Part shown: piece by piece, positions 16,782-26,154 of the stretch
Position numbering within the stretch: position 1 is the stretch's first letter
Layout: every line of letters starts with the position of its first letter
Assembly (NCBI RefSeq): GCF_041051975.1
Contig: NZ_CP163435.1
Coordinates: 5,551,001 to 5,615,000, forward strand
DNA length: 64,000 bases
Reading direction: 5' to 3'
DNA from: Streptomyces sp. R21
Lineage (GTDB): Bacteria > Actinomycetota > Actinomycetes > Streptomycetales > Streptomycetaceae
Notes under the pieces: model-generated
What the model saw: only the letters and a program-made list of their open reading frames with translations
Databases searched by the model: none
What the model was told of the DNA's origin: nothing
Position numbers and translations under genes: made by a program

Positions 16782-17053
16782 GCGTCAACGTCCGCATCCC
16801 CACCATCCTGCGCACCTACACCGGCGGCCAGGCCGAGGTGAGCGCCGAGGGCGCGACCCTCGCCGACGTCATCGCCGACCTGGAGAAGAACCACACGGGC
16901 ATCGCCGCCCGCGTTCTCGACGACCAGGGAAAGCTGCGCCGCTTCGTCAACGTGTACGTCAACGACGACGACGTCCGCTTCGAGCAGGGTCTGGAGACGG
17001 CGACGCCGGACGGCGCGGGCGTCTCGATCATTCCGGCCGTCGCCGGAGGCTGA
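16778..17053 (+). CDS. MoaD/ThiS/CysO-type sulfur carrier protein
   Basis: 91-residue beta-grasp protein ending in the required Gly-Gly (AVAGG). VRIPTILRTYTGGQAEVSAEGATLADVIADL and FVNVYVNDDDVRFEQGLET follow the MoaD/CysO pattern (IPTxLR, later GxxVSIIPAVAGG). Adenylation and sulfuration of the C-terminal glycine would give a thiocarboxylate sulfur donor. The start overlaps the preceding stop (ATGA), so it is translated with the threonine synthase-like enzyme and shares its SAM riboswitch. In mycobacteria the homologue CysO feeds CysM; here no cysM or mec gene is adjacent. Confidence 0.9.
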   Translation: MSVNVRIPTILRTYTGGQAEVSAEGATLADVIADLEKNHTGIAARVLDDQGKLRRFVNVYVNDDDVRFEQGLETATPDGAGVSIIPAVAGG

Positions 17054-17063
17054 CCGCCCCTTT

Positions 17064-17139
17064 CGTTACCTTCGGTAACGGTGGTTACTCATTGTTCATC
17101 GAATTGCCCTCTCCGTAAGAGAAACGGAGGGGGCAATTC
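17064..17139 (+). terminator. Hairpin pair ending the thrC-like operon
   Basis: First CGTTACC-TTC-GGTAACG (17064-17080), then a 15-bp stem, one G-U pair, at 17101-17115/17125-17139 with a 9-nt loop. The second is strong enough to act as an intrinsic terminator in either direction, although no long T-run follows. Confidence 0.75.
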
Positions 17140-17503
17140 TGTATGGTTGAGCGCGGTACAGTTGGGGAACCTGCTTCGCTTTCTCCGTCGATTTCATGCC
17201 GGGCGCATATGAGTCCTTGCCCGACGTCCGATGAGAAGCAGCCAAAGTACCCCATCTTTTTGAGCCGTTTATGGCATTTATGGGGCCCGACTTGCCCTGA
17301 ATCTTCGCAAATCCTCCGCATATTGCCGATCGGCCATGCCCAGAATTCTCGTCCGATTGACCTGTTGCAGACGGCAGTTGGACAGATACATTCAGCCGCG
17401 GTCGACGCGTTCCGGCGCACACCCCCAACCGTTGGGGGGTGAGGTCTGACCCGGATCCACGAAGTGTGGATCTGTGCAAGGGCCAGTAATAGGGGAGTTA
17501 GGC
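17140..17503. other. Intergenic region and probable 5' leader of the cold-shock gene
   Basis: 364 bp of lower GC with no convincing gene; the open frames on both strands lack coding-like third-position bias. The 3' part holds two hairpins likely to lie in the csp mRNA leader: ACCCCCAAC-C-GTTGGGGGGT region at 17421-17440 and GATCCAC/GTGGATC around 17454-17472. Long structured leaders are usual for cold-shock mRNAs. Confidence 0.55.
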
Positions 17504-17710
17504 ATGGCTCAGGGCACCGTCAAGTGGTTCAACGCGGAGAAGGGGTACGGCTTCATCGCGGTCGACGGTGGTGCGGATGTATTCGTCCACTACAGCGCGA
17601 TTCAGATGGACGGCTACCGCACCCTTGAAGAGGGCCAGCGGGTCGAGTTCGAGATCTCGCAGGGTCAGAAGGGGCCGCAGGCGGACATGGTCCGACTGGC
17701 TGCCGGCTGA
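17504..17710 (+). CDS. CspA-family cold-shock protein
   Basis: 68-residue single cold-shock domain that binds single-stranded nucleic acid as an RNA chaperone. RNP1 KGYGFI and RNP2 VFVHY are intact, as is the N-terminal GTVKWFNAEKG. AGGGGAG lies 6 nt before the ATG. It is monocistronic, closed by the terminator at 17745-17780. The size and sequence match the abundant short Csp proteins of Streptomyces (ScoF type). Confidence 0.95.
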   Translation: MAQGTVKWFNAEKGYGFIAVDGGADVFVHYSAIQMDGYRTLEEGQRVEFEISQGQKGPQADMVRLAAG

Positions 17711-17744
17711 AGCACGCGCCGACTGAACACAAACAGCGACGTGA

Positions 17745-17780
17745 CGAAGGGCTCGTACCTCCAGGGGTACGAGCCCTTCG
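17745..17780 (+). terminator. Intrinsic terminator of the cold-shock gene
   Basis: Perfect 15-bp stem, CGAAGGGCTCGTACC (17745-17759) with its complement (17766-17780), and a 6-nt loop; 35 bp after the csp stop. Confidence 0.88.
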
Positions 17781-17869
17781 GCGTGCCTGGCACGGCGAGT
17801 CGCCGCGTGCGCGGACCCCGCGCGCTGCGCGCACGCCCCCTGTCCCACCTGGGGATCACCCCAAGCCGC

Positions 17870-17931
17870 TTGCACTCGGCAGGGGCGAGTGCTAATCATT
17901 GGCGTTAGCACTCTGAAGGTGAGAGTGATAA
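17870..17931 (+). promoter_or_regulatory. Two CIRCE operators (HrcA sites) before groEL
   Basis: CIRCE 1 at 17870-17895: TTGCACTC-N9-GAGTGCTAA. CIRCE 2 at 17905-17931: TTAGCACTC-N9-GAGTGATAA. Both match TTAGCACTC-N9-GAGTGCTAA with one or two changes. HrcA represses groE genes through this element; about 125 nt of leader follow before the groEL ATG. Confidence 0.95.
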
Positions 17932-18056
17932 CGAGGACCGGGTCGGTGAGGCCCGCAGGCCAAGTGGGGCAAGGAACCACGAGGCCGGCAGGCCGTCCGT
18001 CGCGGGCGCGGGCGCGGTCCTGGAGATTCCACCCCAGTCCGGGAGGACCACTTCAC

Positions 18057-19679
<1,623 letters not shown>

Positions 19680-19712
19680 TCGACCTCTGGTTGATCAACC
19701 GTCCTGCACGTT

Positions 19713-19753
19713 CCGAGGGCGGCACCCCTTCTTCAAAGGGGTGCCGCCCTCGG
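19713..19753 (+). terminator. Intrinsic terminator of groEL
   Basis: An 18-bp GC-rich stem (19713-19730/19736-19753) with a 5-nt loop, 33 bp after the stop. The core GAGGGCGGCACCCC recurs in the terminator at 21049-21099. Confidence 0.9.
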
Positions 19754-19874
19754 GCGTATCCGGGATCACAGTGAGATGTGGCGGGAAGCGGAATTCCATG
19801 GCTTCCGAAGAAGTTGATGTCATGGAAGTATGCACACGCACATACCGCTTGTTATCCCTCAAGGAGTCCCGTAC

Positions 19875-20999
19875 GTGACTGCCACCGCCCCCGCCTCGCG
19901 CGCGGCCGAGATCCTCTCCCGGCCCGTCACCCTCAACGGCCTGACCGTCCCGAACCGCATCGCCATGGCGCCCATGACCCGCGAGTTCTCGCCGGGCGGC
20001 GTTCCCGGCGAGGACGTGGTCGGGTACTACGCCCGCCGTGCCGCTGCGGGCGTCGGCCTGATCGTCACCGAGGGCACGTACGTCGGCCACGGGTCGGCCG
20101 GGCAGAGTGACAGCATTCCGCGCTTCCACGGCGAGGAGCAGCTCGCGGGCTGGGCGAAGGTCGCCGACGCCGTGCACGCGGCGGGCGGGACGATCATGCC
20201 GCAGCTCTGGCACATCGGCATGGTGCGCAGGGCGGGTCAGCCGCCGTTCGCGGACGCCCCCGCCGTCGGCCCGTCCGGCCTGCACAAGGAGGGCGGTGAC
20301 GTCACCGGCAAGGCCATGACGCAGACCGACCTGGACGATGTGATCGGCGCCTTCGCCGCGGCCGCCGCCGACGCCGAGCGCATCGGCTTCGACGGAGTCG
20401 AGCTGCACGGCGCCCACGGCTATCTGATCGACCAGTTCCTGTGGTCCGGCACCAACCGCCGTACCGACGCCTACGGCGGTGACCCCGTCGCCCGTACGAA
20501 GTTCGCGGCCGAGATCGTGGCCGCGGTGCGCGCCGCCGTCTCCCCGGCCTTCCCGGTCGTCTTCCGCTACTCGCAGTGGAAGCAGCAGAACTACGAGGCC
20601 CGGATCGCCGAGTCCCCGGAGGAGCTGGAAGCGATCCTGGCGCCGCTCTCCGAGGCCGGAGTGGACGCCTTCCACGCCTCCACGCGCCGCTACTGGCAGC
20701 CCGAGTTCGACGGCTCGGACCTCAACCTGGCCGGCTGGACGAAGAAGCTGACGGGCAAGCCCGCCATCACCGTGGGCTCGGTCGGCCTGGACGGCGAGTT
20801 CCTCAAGGCCTTCGTCGGCGAGGGCTCCGGCGTCAAGGGCATCGACGACCTGCTGGACCGCCTGGAGCGCGACGAGTTCGACCTCGTCGCCATCGGCCGC
20901 GCCCTGCTCCAGGACCCGGAGTGGGCGGCGAAGGTCCTGGCGGGCCGCTTCGACGAGCTGGCGGCGTACGACGCGGGGTCGCTGGCGACGCTGAGCTAG
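19875..20999 (+). CDS. Old yellow enzyme-type NADH:flavin oxidoreductase
   Basis: 374 residues, an FMN-dependent TIM-barrel ene-reductase. Features: LNGLTVPNRIAMAPMTREFS, GVGLIVTEGTYVGHGSAGQ, MPQLWHIGMVRR, GFDGVELHGAHGYLIDQFLWSGTNRRTDAYGG (the classic OYE signature), and late FDLVAIGRALLQDPEWAAKV with the phosphate-binding loop. GTG 19875 is chosen over an upstream ATG (19830) because AAGGAG lies 8-9 nt upstream. It reduces activated alkenes; the physiological substrate is unknown. It is monocistronic between two strong terminators. Confidence 0.9.
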   Translation: MTATAPASRAAEILSRPVTLNGLTVPNRIAMAPMTREFSPGGVPGEDVVGYYARRAAAGVGLIVTEGTYVGHGSAGQSDSIPRFHGEEQLAGWAKVADAVHAAGGTIMPQLWHIGMVRRAGQPPFADAPAVGPSGLHKEGGDVTGKAMTQTDLDDVIGAFAAAAADAERIGFDGVELHGAHGYLIDQFLWSGTNRRTDAYGGDPVARTKFAAEIVAAVRAAVSPAFPVVFRYSQWKQQNYEARIAESPEELEAILAPLSEAGVDAFHASTRRYWQPEFDGSDLNLAGWTKKLTGKPAITVGSVGLDGEFLKAFVGEGSGVKGIDDLLDRLERDEFDLVAIGRALLQDPEWAAKVLAGRFDELAAYDAGSLATLS

Positions 21000-21048
21000 A
21001 GCGCTGAGCTGAGCCGGGCGCGCCGTAGGGCGCGCCCCGCGTGTTCTT

Positions 21049-21099
21049 GAGGGCGGCACCCCCGAACACCGGTCGACGACCGGTCGGGGTGCCGCCCTC
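21049..21099 (+). terminator. Composite terminator
   Basis: Outer 14-bp stem GAGGGCGGCACCCC (21049-21062)/(21086-21099) enclosing a nested palindrome ACCGGTCG-A-CGACCGGT (21068-21084). It follows the OYE gene by 50 bp; a further GGCGCGCC hairpin lies at about 21017-21037. Confidence 0.85.
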
Positions 21100-21153
21100 C
21101 GGCGTGTCCGGAGGGGCTCACGGGGGCGAGTGCGGCGCTGACCTGCCTGCCTT

Positions 21154-21179
21154 GCTTAAGTCAATCAAGTGACTTAAGC
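21154..21179. promoter_or_regulatory. Operator before MFS gene
   Basis: GCTTAAGTCA-ATCAAG-TGACTTAAGC: perfect 10-bp arms with a 6-bp spacer, about 60 bp before the MFS start. A further half-site GTAAGTCAAG follows at about 21184. The size and shape fit a MarR- or TetR-type repressor. No regulator gene is adjacent. Confidence 0.75.
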
Positions 21180-21241
21180 TTGCGTAAGTCAAGTAGTTGG
21201 CGGGTTGCGCAGAGACCTGCTCATCCGACGGAGGCCCTTCC

Positions 21242-22729
21242 ATGTCCGACGCCCTTGCCCGACCCGCCGCGGCGGGCGGCTCCGCCCCGCCGAGGTCGAA
21301 CGCCGTGGTGGCGGTCCTGGCCTTCGCCGGAATCGTGGTCTCGCTGATGCAGACCCTCGTCATCCCGATCGTTCCGGAGCTGCCCAAGTACCTCGACGCC
21401 TCGGCGTCGAACACCGCCTGGGCCATCACCGCCACGCTGCTGGCCGCCGCCGTCGCCACCCCGGTCGCCGGCCGCCTCGGCGACATGTACGGCAAGCGCC
21501 GCATGCTCCTGGTCAGCCTGGTCGTGCTGGTGACCGGTTCGGTCGTCGTCGCGCTGGCCGACTCCCTGGTTCCGGCGATCGTCGGCCGCACTCTCCAGGG
21601 TCTTGCGGCCGCGGTGGTCCCGCTCGGCATCAGCGTCATGCGTGATGTGCTGCCCGCCGAACGCCTCGCCGGGTCGACCGCGCTGATGAGCGCCTCGCTC
21701 GGGGTGGGCGGCGCCCTCGGTCTGCCCGCCGCCGCTTTCATCGCCGACAACTTCGACTGGCACATCCTGTTCTGGACGTCCGCCTCGCTCGGTGTCGTCG
21801 CCTTCGCGCTCGTCCTGACGTTCGTACCGGAGTCCAAGGTCCGCACCGGCGGCCGTTTCGACCTGGTCGGCTCCATCGGTATGGCCATCGGCCTGGTGTC
21901 CCTGCTGCTGGCCGTCTCCAAGGGCGGCGACTGGGGCTGGACCAGCGGGAGCATCCTCGGCCTCTTCGCGGTGGCGGTCCTCGTACTGCTGGCGTGGGGC
22001 TTCTACGAGCTGCGCACCACGCAGCCGCTGGTCGACCTGCGCACCACCGCCCGCCGCCAGGTGCTGTTCACCAACCTCGCGTCCATCGCGTTCGGCTTCT
22101 CGATGTTCGCCATGTCGCTGGTCCTGCCGCAGCTGCTGCAGCTGCCCGAGCAGACCGGCTACGGCCTCGGCAGGTCCATGATGACCGTCGGCCTCGTGAT
22201 GGCCCCGCAGGGTCTGGTGATGATGGCCATGGCGCCGGTCTCCGCCGCCATCACCAAGACCAAGGGCCCCAAGATCACGCTGATGTGCGGTGCGGTCATC
22301 GTCGCCGCGGGCTACGGCCTCAACATCCTGCTGATGTCCGAGGTCTGGCACCTCGTCCTGGTGTCCTGCATCATCGGCGCCGGTGTCGGCTTCGCCTACG
22401 GCGCCATGCCCGCCCTCATCATGGGCGCCGTGCCCGCCTCCGAGACGGGCGCCGCGAACAGCCTCAACACCCTGATGCGGTCCATCGGCACGTCGTTCGC
22501 CAGTGCCATCGCCGGCGTCGTCCTCGCCCAGATGACCACCGACTTCGGCTCCTACGCCCTCCCTTCCGAGAACGGCTTCAAGGTCGTCATGGCCATCGGC
22601 GCCGGAGCGGCGATCCTGGCCTTCGTCCTGGCGTCGTTCCTGCCGGGCAAGCGGCCGGCCGCGGCACCGGAGGAGCCGGTCACTCCCGGCCCGGCCGAGA
22701 CGGCGGAGGTCTCCGGGGCGAAGTCGTAA
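21242..22729 (+). CDS. MFS drug/solute exporter (EmrB/QacA-like)
   Basis: 495 residues with about 14 hydrophobic segments, a multidrug efflux-type permease of the cytoplasmic membrane using the proton gradient. Motif A GRLGDMYGKRRML lies after helix 2, and LGVGGALGLPAAAFIADNFDWHILFW matches the motif C/post-helix 5 region of DHA2-type pumps. ATG 21242 follows GGAGG by 8 nt. The operator at 21154-21179 suggests ligand-inducible expression by a distant repressor. It is closed by the terminator at 22756-22799. Confidence 0.9.
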   Translation: MSDALARPAAAGGSAPPRSNAVVAVLAFAGIVVSLMQTLVIPIVPELPKYLDASASNTAWAITATLLAAAVATPVAGRLGDMYGKRRMLLVSLVVLVTGSVVVALADSLVPAIVGRTLQGLAAAVVPLGISVMRDVLPAERLAGSTALMSASLGVGGALGLPAAAFIADNFDWHILFWTSASLGVVAFALVLTFVPESKVRTGGRFDLVGSIGMAIGLVSLLLAVSKGGDWGWTSGSILGLFAVAVLVLLAWGFYELRTTQPLVDLRTTARRQVLFTNLASIAFGFSMFAMSLVLPQLLQLPEQTGYGLGRSMMTVGLVMAPQGLVMMAMAPVSAAITKTKGPKITLMCGAVIVAAGYGLNILLMSEVWHLVLVSCIIGAGVGFAYGAMPALIMGAVPASETGAANSLNTLMRSIGTSFASAIAGVVLAQMTTDFGSYALPSENGFKVVMAIGAGAAILAFVLASFLPGKRPAAAPEEPVTPGPAETAEVSGAKS

Positions 22730-22755
22730 CGCGCCCCGCAGTACACACGCGGTGT

Positions 22756-22799
22756 GCAAGGGCCCGCCGACCGTCATCCGACGGTCGGCGGGCCCTTGC
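22756..22799 (+). terminator. Intrinsic terminator of MFS gene
   Basis: Perfect 20-bp arms (22756-22775/22780-22799) with a 4-nt ATCC loop; very GC-rich stem. Confidence 0.92.
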
Positions 22800-22886
22800 C
22801 GTCGGCGGGCGGTTCCGGGCCCCGGTCGCGTGCGCCGACCTGACACACCGGCATAGTGCGACAGATAGCGTGACAGGGGACGGAAC

Positions 22887-23804
22887 ATGGGGGAACACAT
22901 GGCAGGGATGCGCGGGGTGGCGGTCGTGGTCGGCGCCGTGGTGGTGGCGTGTGCGGGGCTGGGGGGCTGTGGGGGCTCCTCGCCGGGTGCGGTGGGAGCG
23001 GGCGGGGGCGGGAGATCCACGGCTCAGGATCACAGCGCCGGTACGGGTTCGAAGGCGCCCGCGCAGACGAAGTCGCCCTCGGCATCGGCTACGTCCACGT
23101 CCTCGGCCGCGAGTCGGCGGAAGCTGACCAGTGTCACCTTCTCCGTCGAAGAGCCGCGGGGCGACGAGGAGTTGGCGCGAGCCGCCGAGTTGATGCGGAA
23201 GCGGGCGGCGGACACGGGGATGACGGGGGTGGAGGTCACCGTCACCAGCGGAGACATCGTGGCCACCCAGGCGGGGGACAGTGAGGAGGCACTGAAGTCC
23301 CTTGGGCAGACGGCCGAGTTGGCGTTCCGGCCGGTGAAGGCTGAGCTGCCCGTGAAGAAGAAGGTCGAGTGCCGGTCGCGGGTACCCGAAGCGCCGGATG
23401 CCTTCACGGCGTGCGGGAAGGGGGACAACGCCCTCACCAAGTACGTGCTCGATCCGGTCGCCGTTCCGGGGACGGACGTGTCCGCGGCGAAGGCGACGTT
23501 CGACAAGAACAGCGCCGCGGGCTGGATGGTCGAGCTGCAGTTCACGTCGGTGGGGGCCAAGCGGTTCGCGGACGTCACCGGGCGCCTGGCCCAGCAGCAG
23601 TCTCCGGCCAACCAGTTCGCGATCGTGCTCGACGACACCGTGCTGTCGTCGCCGTTCGTCTCCCAGAAACTCACTGGCGGCGAGGCCCAGATCTCGGGCA
23701 CCTTCACCCAGAGCTCGGCCCGGGAACTGGCGGCCCAGCTGAACACGGGCGCGCTTCCGGTGCGGTTGAAGGTGTCGAGTGTGACGCGGCTGCCGGCGGA
23801 CTGA
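22887..23804 (+). CDS. Lipoprotein with SecD P1-like (SecDF head) domain, copy 1
   Basis: 305 residues. Signal peptide with lipobox GLGGC, then a Ser/Ala/Thr-rich tether to about residue 75. The rest resembles the extracytoplasmic P1 region of SecD: a base part with LMRKRAADTGMTGVEVTV...LGQTAELAFRPV, and a head part with AGWMVELQFTSVGAKRFADVT, NQFAIVLDDTVLSSPFV, GGEAQISGTFT, LNTGALPVRL. No RND membrane helices follow, so it is a free lipid-anchored P1-like module rather than a translocase subunit. A paralogue sits at 26971-27879. Function unknown; it might interact with the Sec exit side or substrates. Confidence 0.8.
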   Translation: MGEHMAGMRGVAVVVGAVVVACAGLGGCGGSSPGAVGAGGGGRSTAQDHSAGTGSKAPAQTKSPSASATSTSSAASRRKLTSVTFSVEEPRGDEELARAAELMRKRAADTGMTGVEVTVTSGDIVATQAGDSEEALKSLGQTAELAFRPVKAELPVKKKVECRSRVPEAPDAFTACGKGDNALTKYVLDPVAVPGTDVSAAKATFDKNSAAGWMVELQFTSVGAKRFADVTGRLAQQQSPANQFAIVLDDTVLSSPFVSQKLTGGEAQISGTFTQSSARELAAQLNTGALPVRLKVSSVTRLPAD

Positions 23805-23839
23805 GCCTCCGGGGGCCGCGTCAGGGGCGGTCGGTGGTT

Positions 23840-23894
23840 GGCAGTCGGCAGTCGGCAGTCGGTGACCGTAAGCGCCGACCGCCGACCGCCGACC
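23840..23894. repeat. Two triplicated heptamers
   Basis: GGCAGTC repeated three times (23840-23860) and GCCGACC repeated three times (23874-23894), between convergent genes. The two arrays are partly complementary and may form an imperfect hairpin. Confidence 0.85.
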
Positions 23895-23901
23895 GCTGGT
23901 T

Positions 23902-24489
23902 TCAGTCCGTGATGTCGACGTGCATGTTGAAGCGCACGCCGTCGATCCTCACGAGGAGGTTGCCCTGGACACCGCGTACGGCCAGGGTGTCCCCGACCCA
24001 GATCTTGCCCAGCTCGGCCTTGTCCTGCGGGTCATGGCTCACGAACGCCGTGAACACGCCCCCTGTGGCTTCCTGGGATATCCGGGTCCACTGGCGCCGC
24101 ACGGCCGCGTACGCCGTCCGGGACATCTTCGAGCCGTACCCCAGGTTGGTCCTGATGCCCCCGACGTAGGCGGCGGCGCAGTGGACCAGCATCTTGTGCG
24201 CGGGTGAGTCGTCCAGGCCGGGGGTGGCCTCGATGGTGTCCATCAGGTCGCTCGCGTCCGCGTCGAGCTTCGCCTGGCGAGCCGACTTCGCCTTCTCCCC
24301 GGCTATGTCGACCTTGTCGCTGTCGATCGCCTTCTCGGCCTCGTCGTAGCCGTACTTCTTGTCGCAGGCGATCCTGACGGTGGTCTCCCACTTGCTGTCG
24401 CTGATCCACGCCGGGTCCAAGTCGATCTTGTCGCAGTAGGCGAGGAGCCTCTCCTTGGCCTCCGCCTCGTTCTTCGCGTACCCGGGCAT
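23902..24489 (-). CDS. Hypothetical protein
   Basis: 195 residues with a strong GAGGAGG site 5 nt before the ATG. No signal peptide or membrane segment. The N-terminal half is charged and helical, rich in Lys, Asp and Ala (NEAEAKERLLAYCDKIDLDP, KYGYDEAEKAIDS). The C-terminal half ends in what looks like a small beta barrel (GKIWVGDTLAVRGVQGNLLVRIDGVRFNMHVDITD). I do not recognise a family. It lies downstream of the Ser/Thr kinase gene on the same strand (135-bp gap), so it might be a partner or substrate. Use of less biased codons suggests accessory DNA. Confidence 0.75.
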   Translation of the reverse strand: MPGYAKNEAEAKERLLAYCDKIDLDPAWISDSKWETTVRIACDKKYGYDEAEKAIDSDKVDIAGEKAKSARQAKLDADASDLMDTIEATPGLDDSPAHKMLVHCAAAYVGGIRTNLGYGSKMSRTAYAAVRRQWTRISQEATGGVFTAFVSHDPQDKAELGKIWVGDTLAVRGVQGNLLVRIDGVRFNMHVDITD

Positions 24490-24623
24490 TCTGCCTCCTC
24501 GGTCGGATACGCCCAACGTCGCAGCGCGCCGGTGGCCCGTCATCAGGTAGCGCACGTTCCACCGGCAAATACGCTCAACTACGCCCAGTAGCGGCCCACT
24601 TATAGACGCCGCGCTCAGCGGGC

Positions 24624-26015
24624 TCAGCGAGGCCGGGCCTCCGCGAGCGGGATTCCGTGGCGCGCGGCGCAGACGCGGACCATGTCCGACAGTGCGGGTG
24701 CCGTGCCGACCGGGGCCAGCAGGCTCGCACGGATGCGGATGACGCGCTTGCCGTCGATGCGGACCCACATCGGGTGGTTGAAGCTCCGGGGAAGGCTGCG
24801 CCCTTTGCCGGGCCGCACGATCAGCAGGGTCTCTCGGGCGCGGACGTCCAGCTCCAGGGAACCGATGTCCGGCCAGCGCAGCACGGCCACCTCCTTCGGG
24901 CGGCCCACCCCGAGGCCCAGGTCGTGGACCATGAGGCCGTCCCGGGCGGTACCGAGGAGGCCGATGAACCGCATCAGCATGAGGGCCGCGGCGAACCCGC
25001 ACACCGCGGCGATCGGGTCGGACAGCTTGAGGACGGGGCCGAACAGGACGACCGCCGCGAGGAGCCCGAGCGTGAGGAGCCCGTTGCACAGGACCAGGCG
25101 TCGCCGGAGCCGGGGGTCGTGCCGGTAGAGCGCGGGCGGTGGCGCTGCGGGCGACGGTGACGCGGAGGTCGGGCGCCGGGGCGCCCGGGCCGTGGGGGCG
25201 GCGTGGTCGACCGCCGTCGGCGCCGGTGCCGATCCGTTGCGGGTGTCGCACAGGTCGAGCAACTGTCGTGGTGAGGGCCGGAGTTCGGGCTCCTTGCGCA
25301 GGCAGGCCCGAGTGATCGGGCGCAGTGCGTCGGGCACCGCGGAGACGTCCGCCTCCTCGTGGACCGCGCGGTACAGCAGGCTGTACGGCTGCCCGCCCCC
25401 GAACGCGCTGCCGCCCGCTGCGGCGACCAGCACGGCACCGAGGGCGAAGACGTCGCACGCGCCGCTGACCGGGAGGCCCCGCGCCTGCTCGGGGGAGATG
25501 AATCCCGGGGTGCCGATCGCCGCGCCGTCGTAGGTCAGCCGCGTCCCCTCCGCGGCCCGGGCGATGCCGAAGTCCAGTACACGCGGGCCGTCCTCGGCCA
25601 GCACGATGTTGCCCGGCTTCAGATCGCGGTGCACCAGTCCGCAGGAGTGGATCGCCTGGAGGGCCTCGGCCAGCGCGGCGACCAGGACCCAGAGCCGGGC
25701 CTCCTCGAGCGGGCCGTGCAGGTCGACCTGGGAGGCGAGGGTCGGGCCCTTGATGTACGCGCTGGCCATCCACGGCTGCGCGGCGTCGGGATCGGCGTCC
25801 ACGACCGCGGCCGTATGGAACCCACCGACCCTGCGAGCGGCTTCGACCTCCTTGCGGAACCGGTCCCTGAACTGGGGGTCGGTCGCGTACTCGGCCCTGA
25901 TCACCTTGATGGCGACAGCCCGCCCCGAGCGGGAGCGCCCCAAGTAGACCGAGCCCATCCCCCCGCTGCCCAGCTCGCGCTCGACGACGTAGTCCCCGAT
26001 CCGTGTCCCGTCCAC
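24624..26015 (-). CDS. Membrane Ser/Thr protein kinase (Hanks type)
   Basis: 463 residues. Kinase domain about 8-265: G-loop GSGGMGSVYLG (16-26), VAIK lysine K37, HRDLKPGN catalytic loop, DFGIAR, GTPGFISPEQA. A Pro/Ala-rich linker is followed by two adjacent hydrophobic segments around 310-360 (LVLCNGLLTLGLLAAVVLFG and DPIAAVCGFAAALMLMRFIG) and then a roughly 100-residue C-terminal domain (VAVLRWPDIGSLELDV...) resembling bacterial PH-like folds. All catalytic motifs are intact. The topology, with both termini cytoplasmic, differs from PASTA-type PknB. The start is GTG 26015 with GGGGG upstream. Confidence 0.9.
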   Translation of the reverse strand: MDGTRIGDYVVERELGSGGMGSVYLGRSRSGRAVAIKVIRAEYATDPQFRDRFRKEVEAARRVGGFHTAAVVDADPDAAQPWMASAYIKGPTLASQVDLHGPLEEARLWVLVAALAEALQAIHSCGLVHRDLKPGNIVLAEDGPRVLDFGIARAAEGTRLTYDGAAIGTPGFISPEQARGLPVSGACDVFALGAVLVAAAGGSAFGGGQPYSLLYRAVHEEADVSAVPDALRPITRACLRKEPELRPSPRQLLDLCDTRNGSAPAPTAVDHAAPTARAPRRPTSASPSPAAPPPALYRHDPRLRRRLVLCNGLLTLGLLAAVVLFGPVLKLSDPIAAVCGFAAALMLMRFIGLLGTARDGLMVHDLGLGVGRPKEVAVLRWPDIGSLELDVRARETLLIVRPGKGRSLPRSFNHPMWVRIDGKRVIRIRASLLAPVGTAPALSDMVRVCAARHGIPLAEARPR

Positions 26016-26154
26016 GGCCGCCCCCAGGTCTTCGGTCTTCAGCGCCCTGCGGGTCGTACGTCGTCACGCGCGAGACGCAGGGGATTCGTTCCTCATGCAC
26101 TTTTACCGCATTCATGAGGGCAAACTGGGCCGAAACCGGAAAGGCGAGGTGGGG

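Noticed and set aside
17085..17479. Minus-strand ORFs of 111 and 127 residues upstream of the cold-shock gene
   Set aside because: They cross the terminator hairpin at 17101-17139 and lack third-position GC bias or a convincing start.
23840..23894. CRISPR-like array
   Set aside because: The repeats are contiguous heptamers without spacers.
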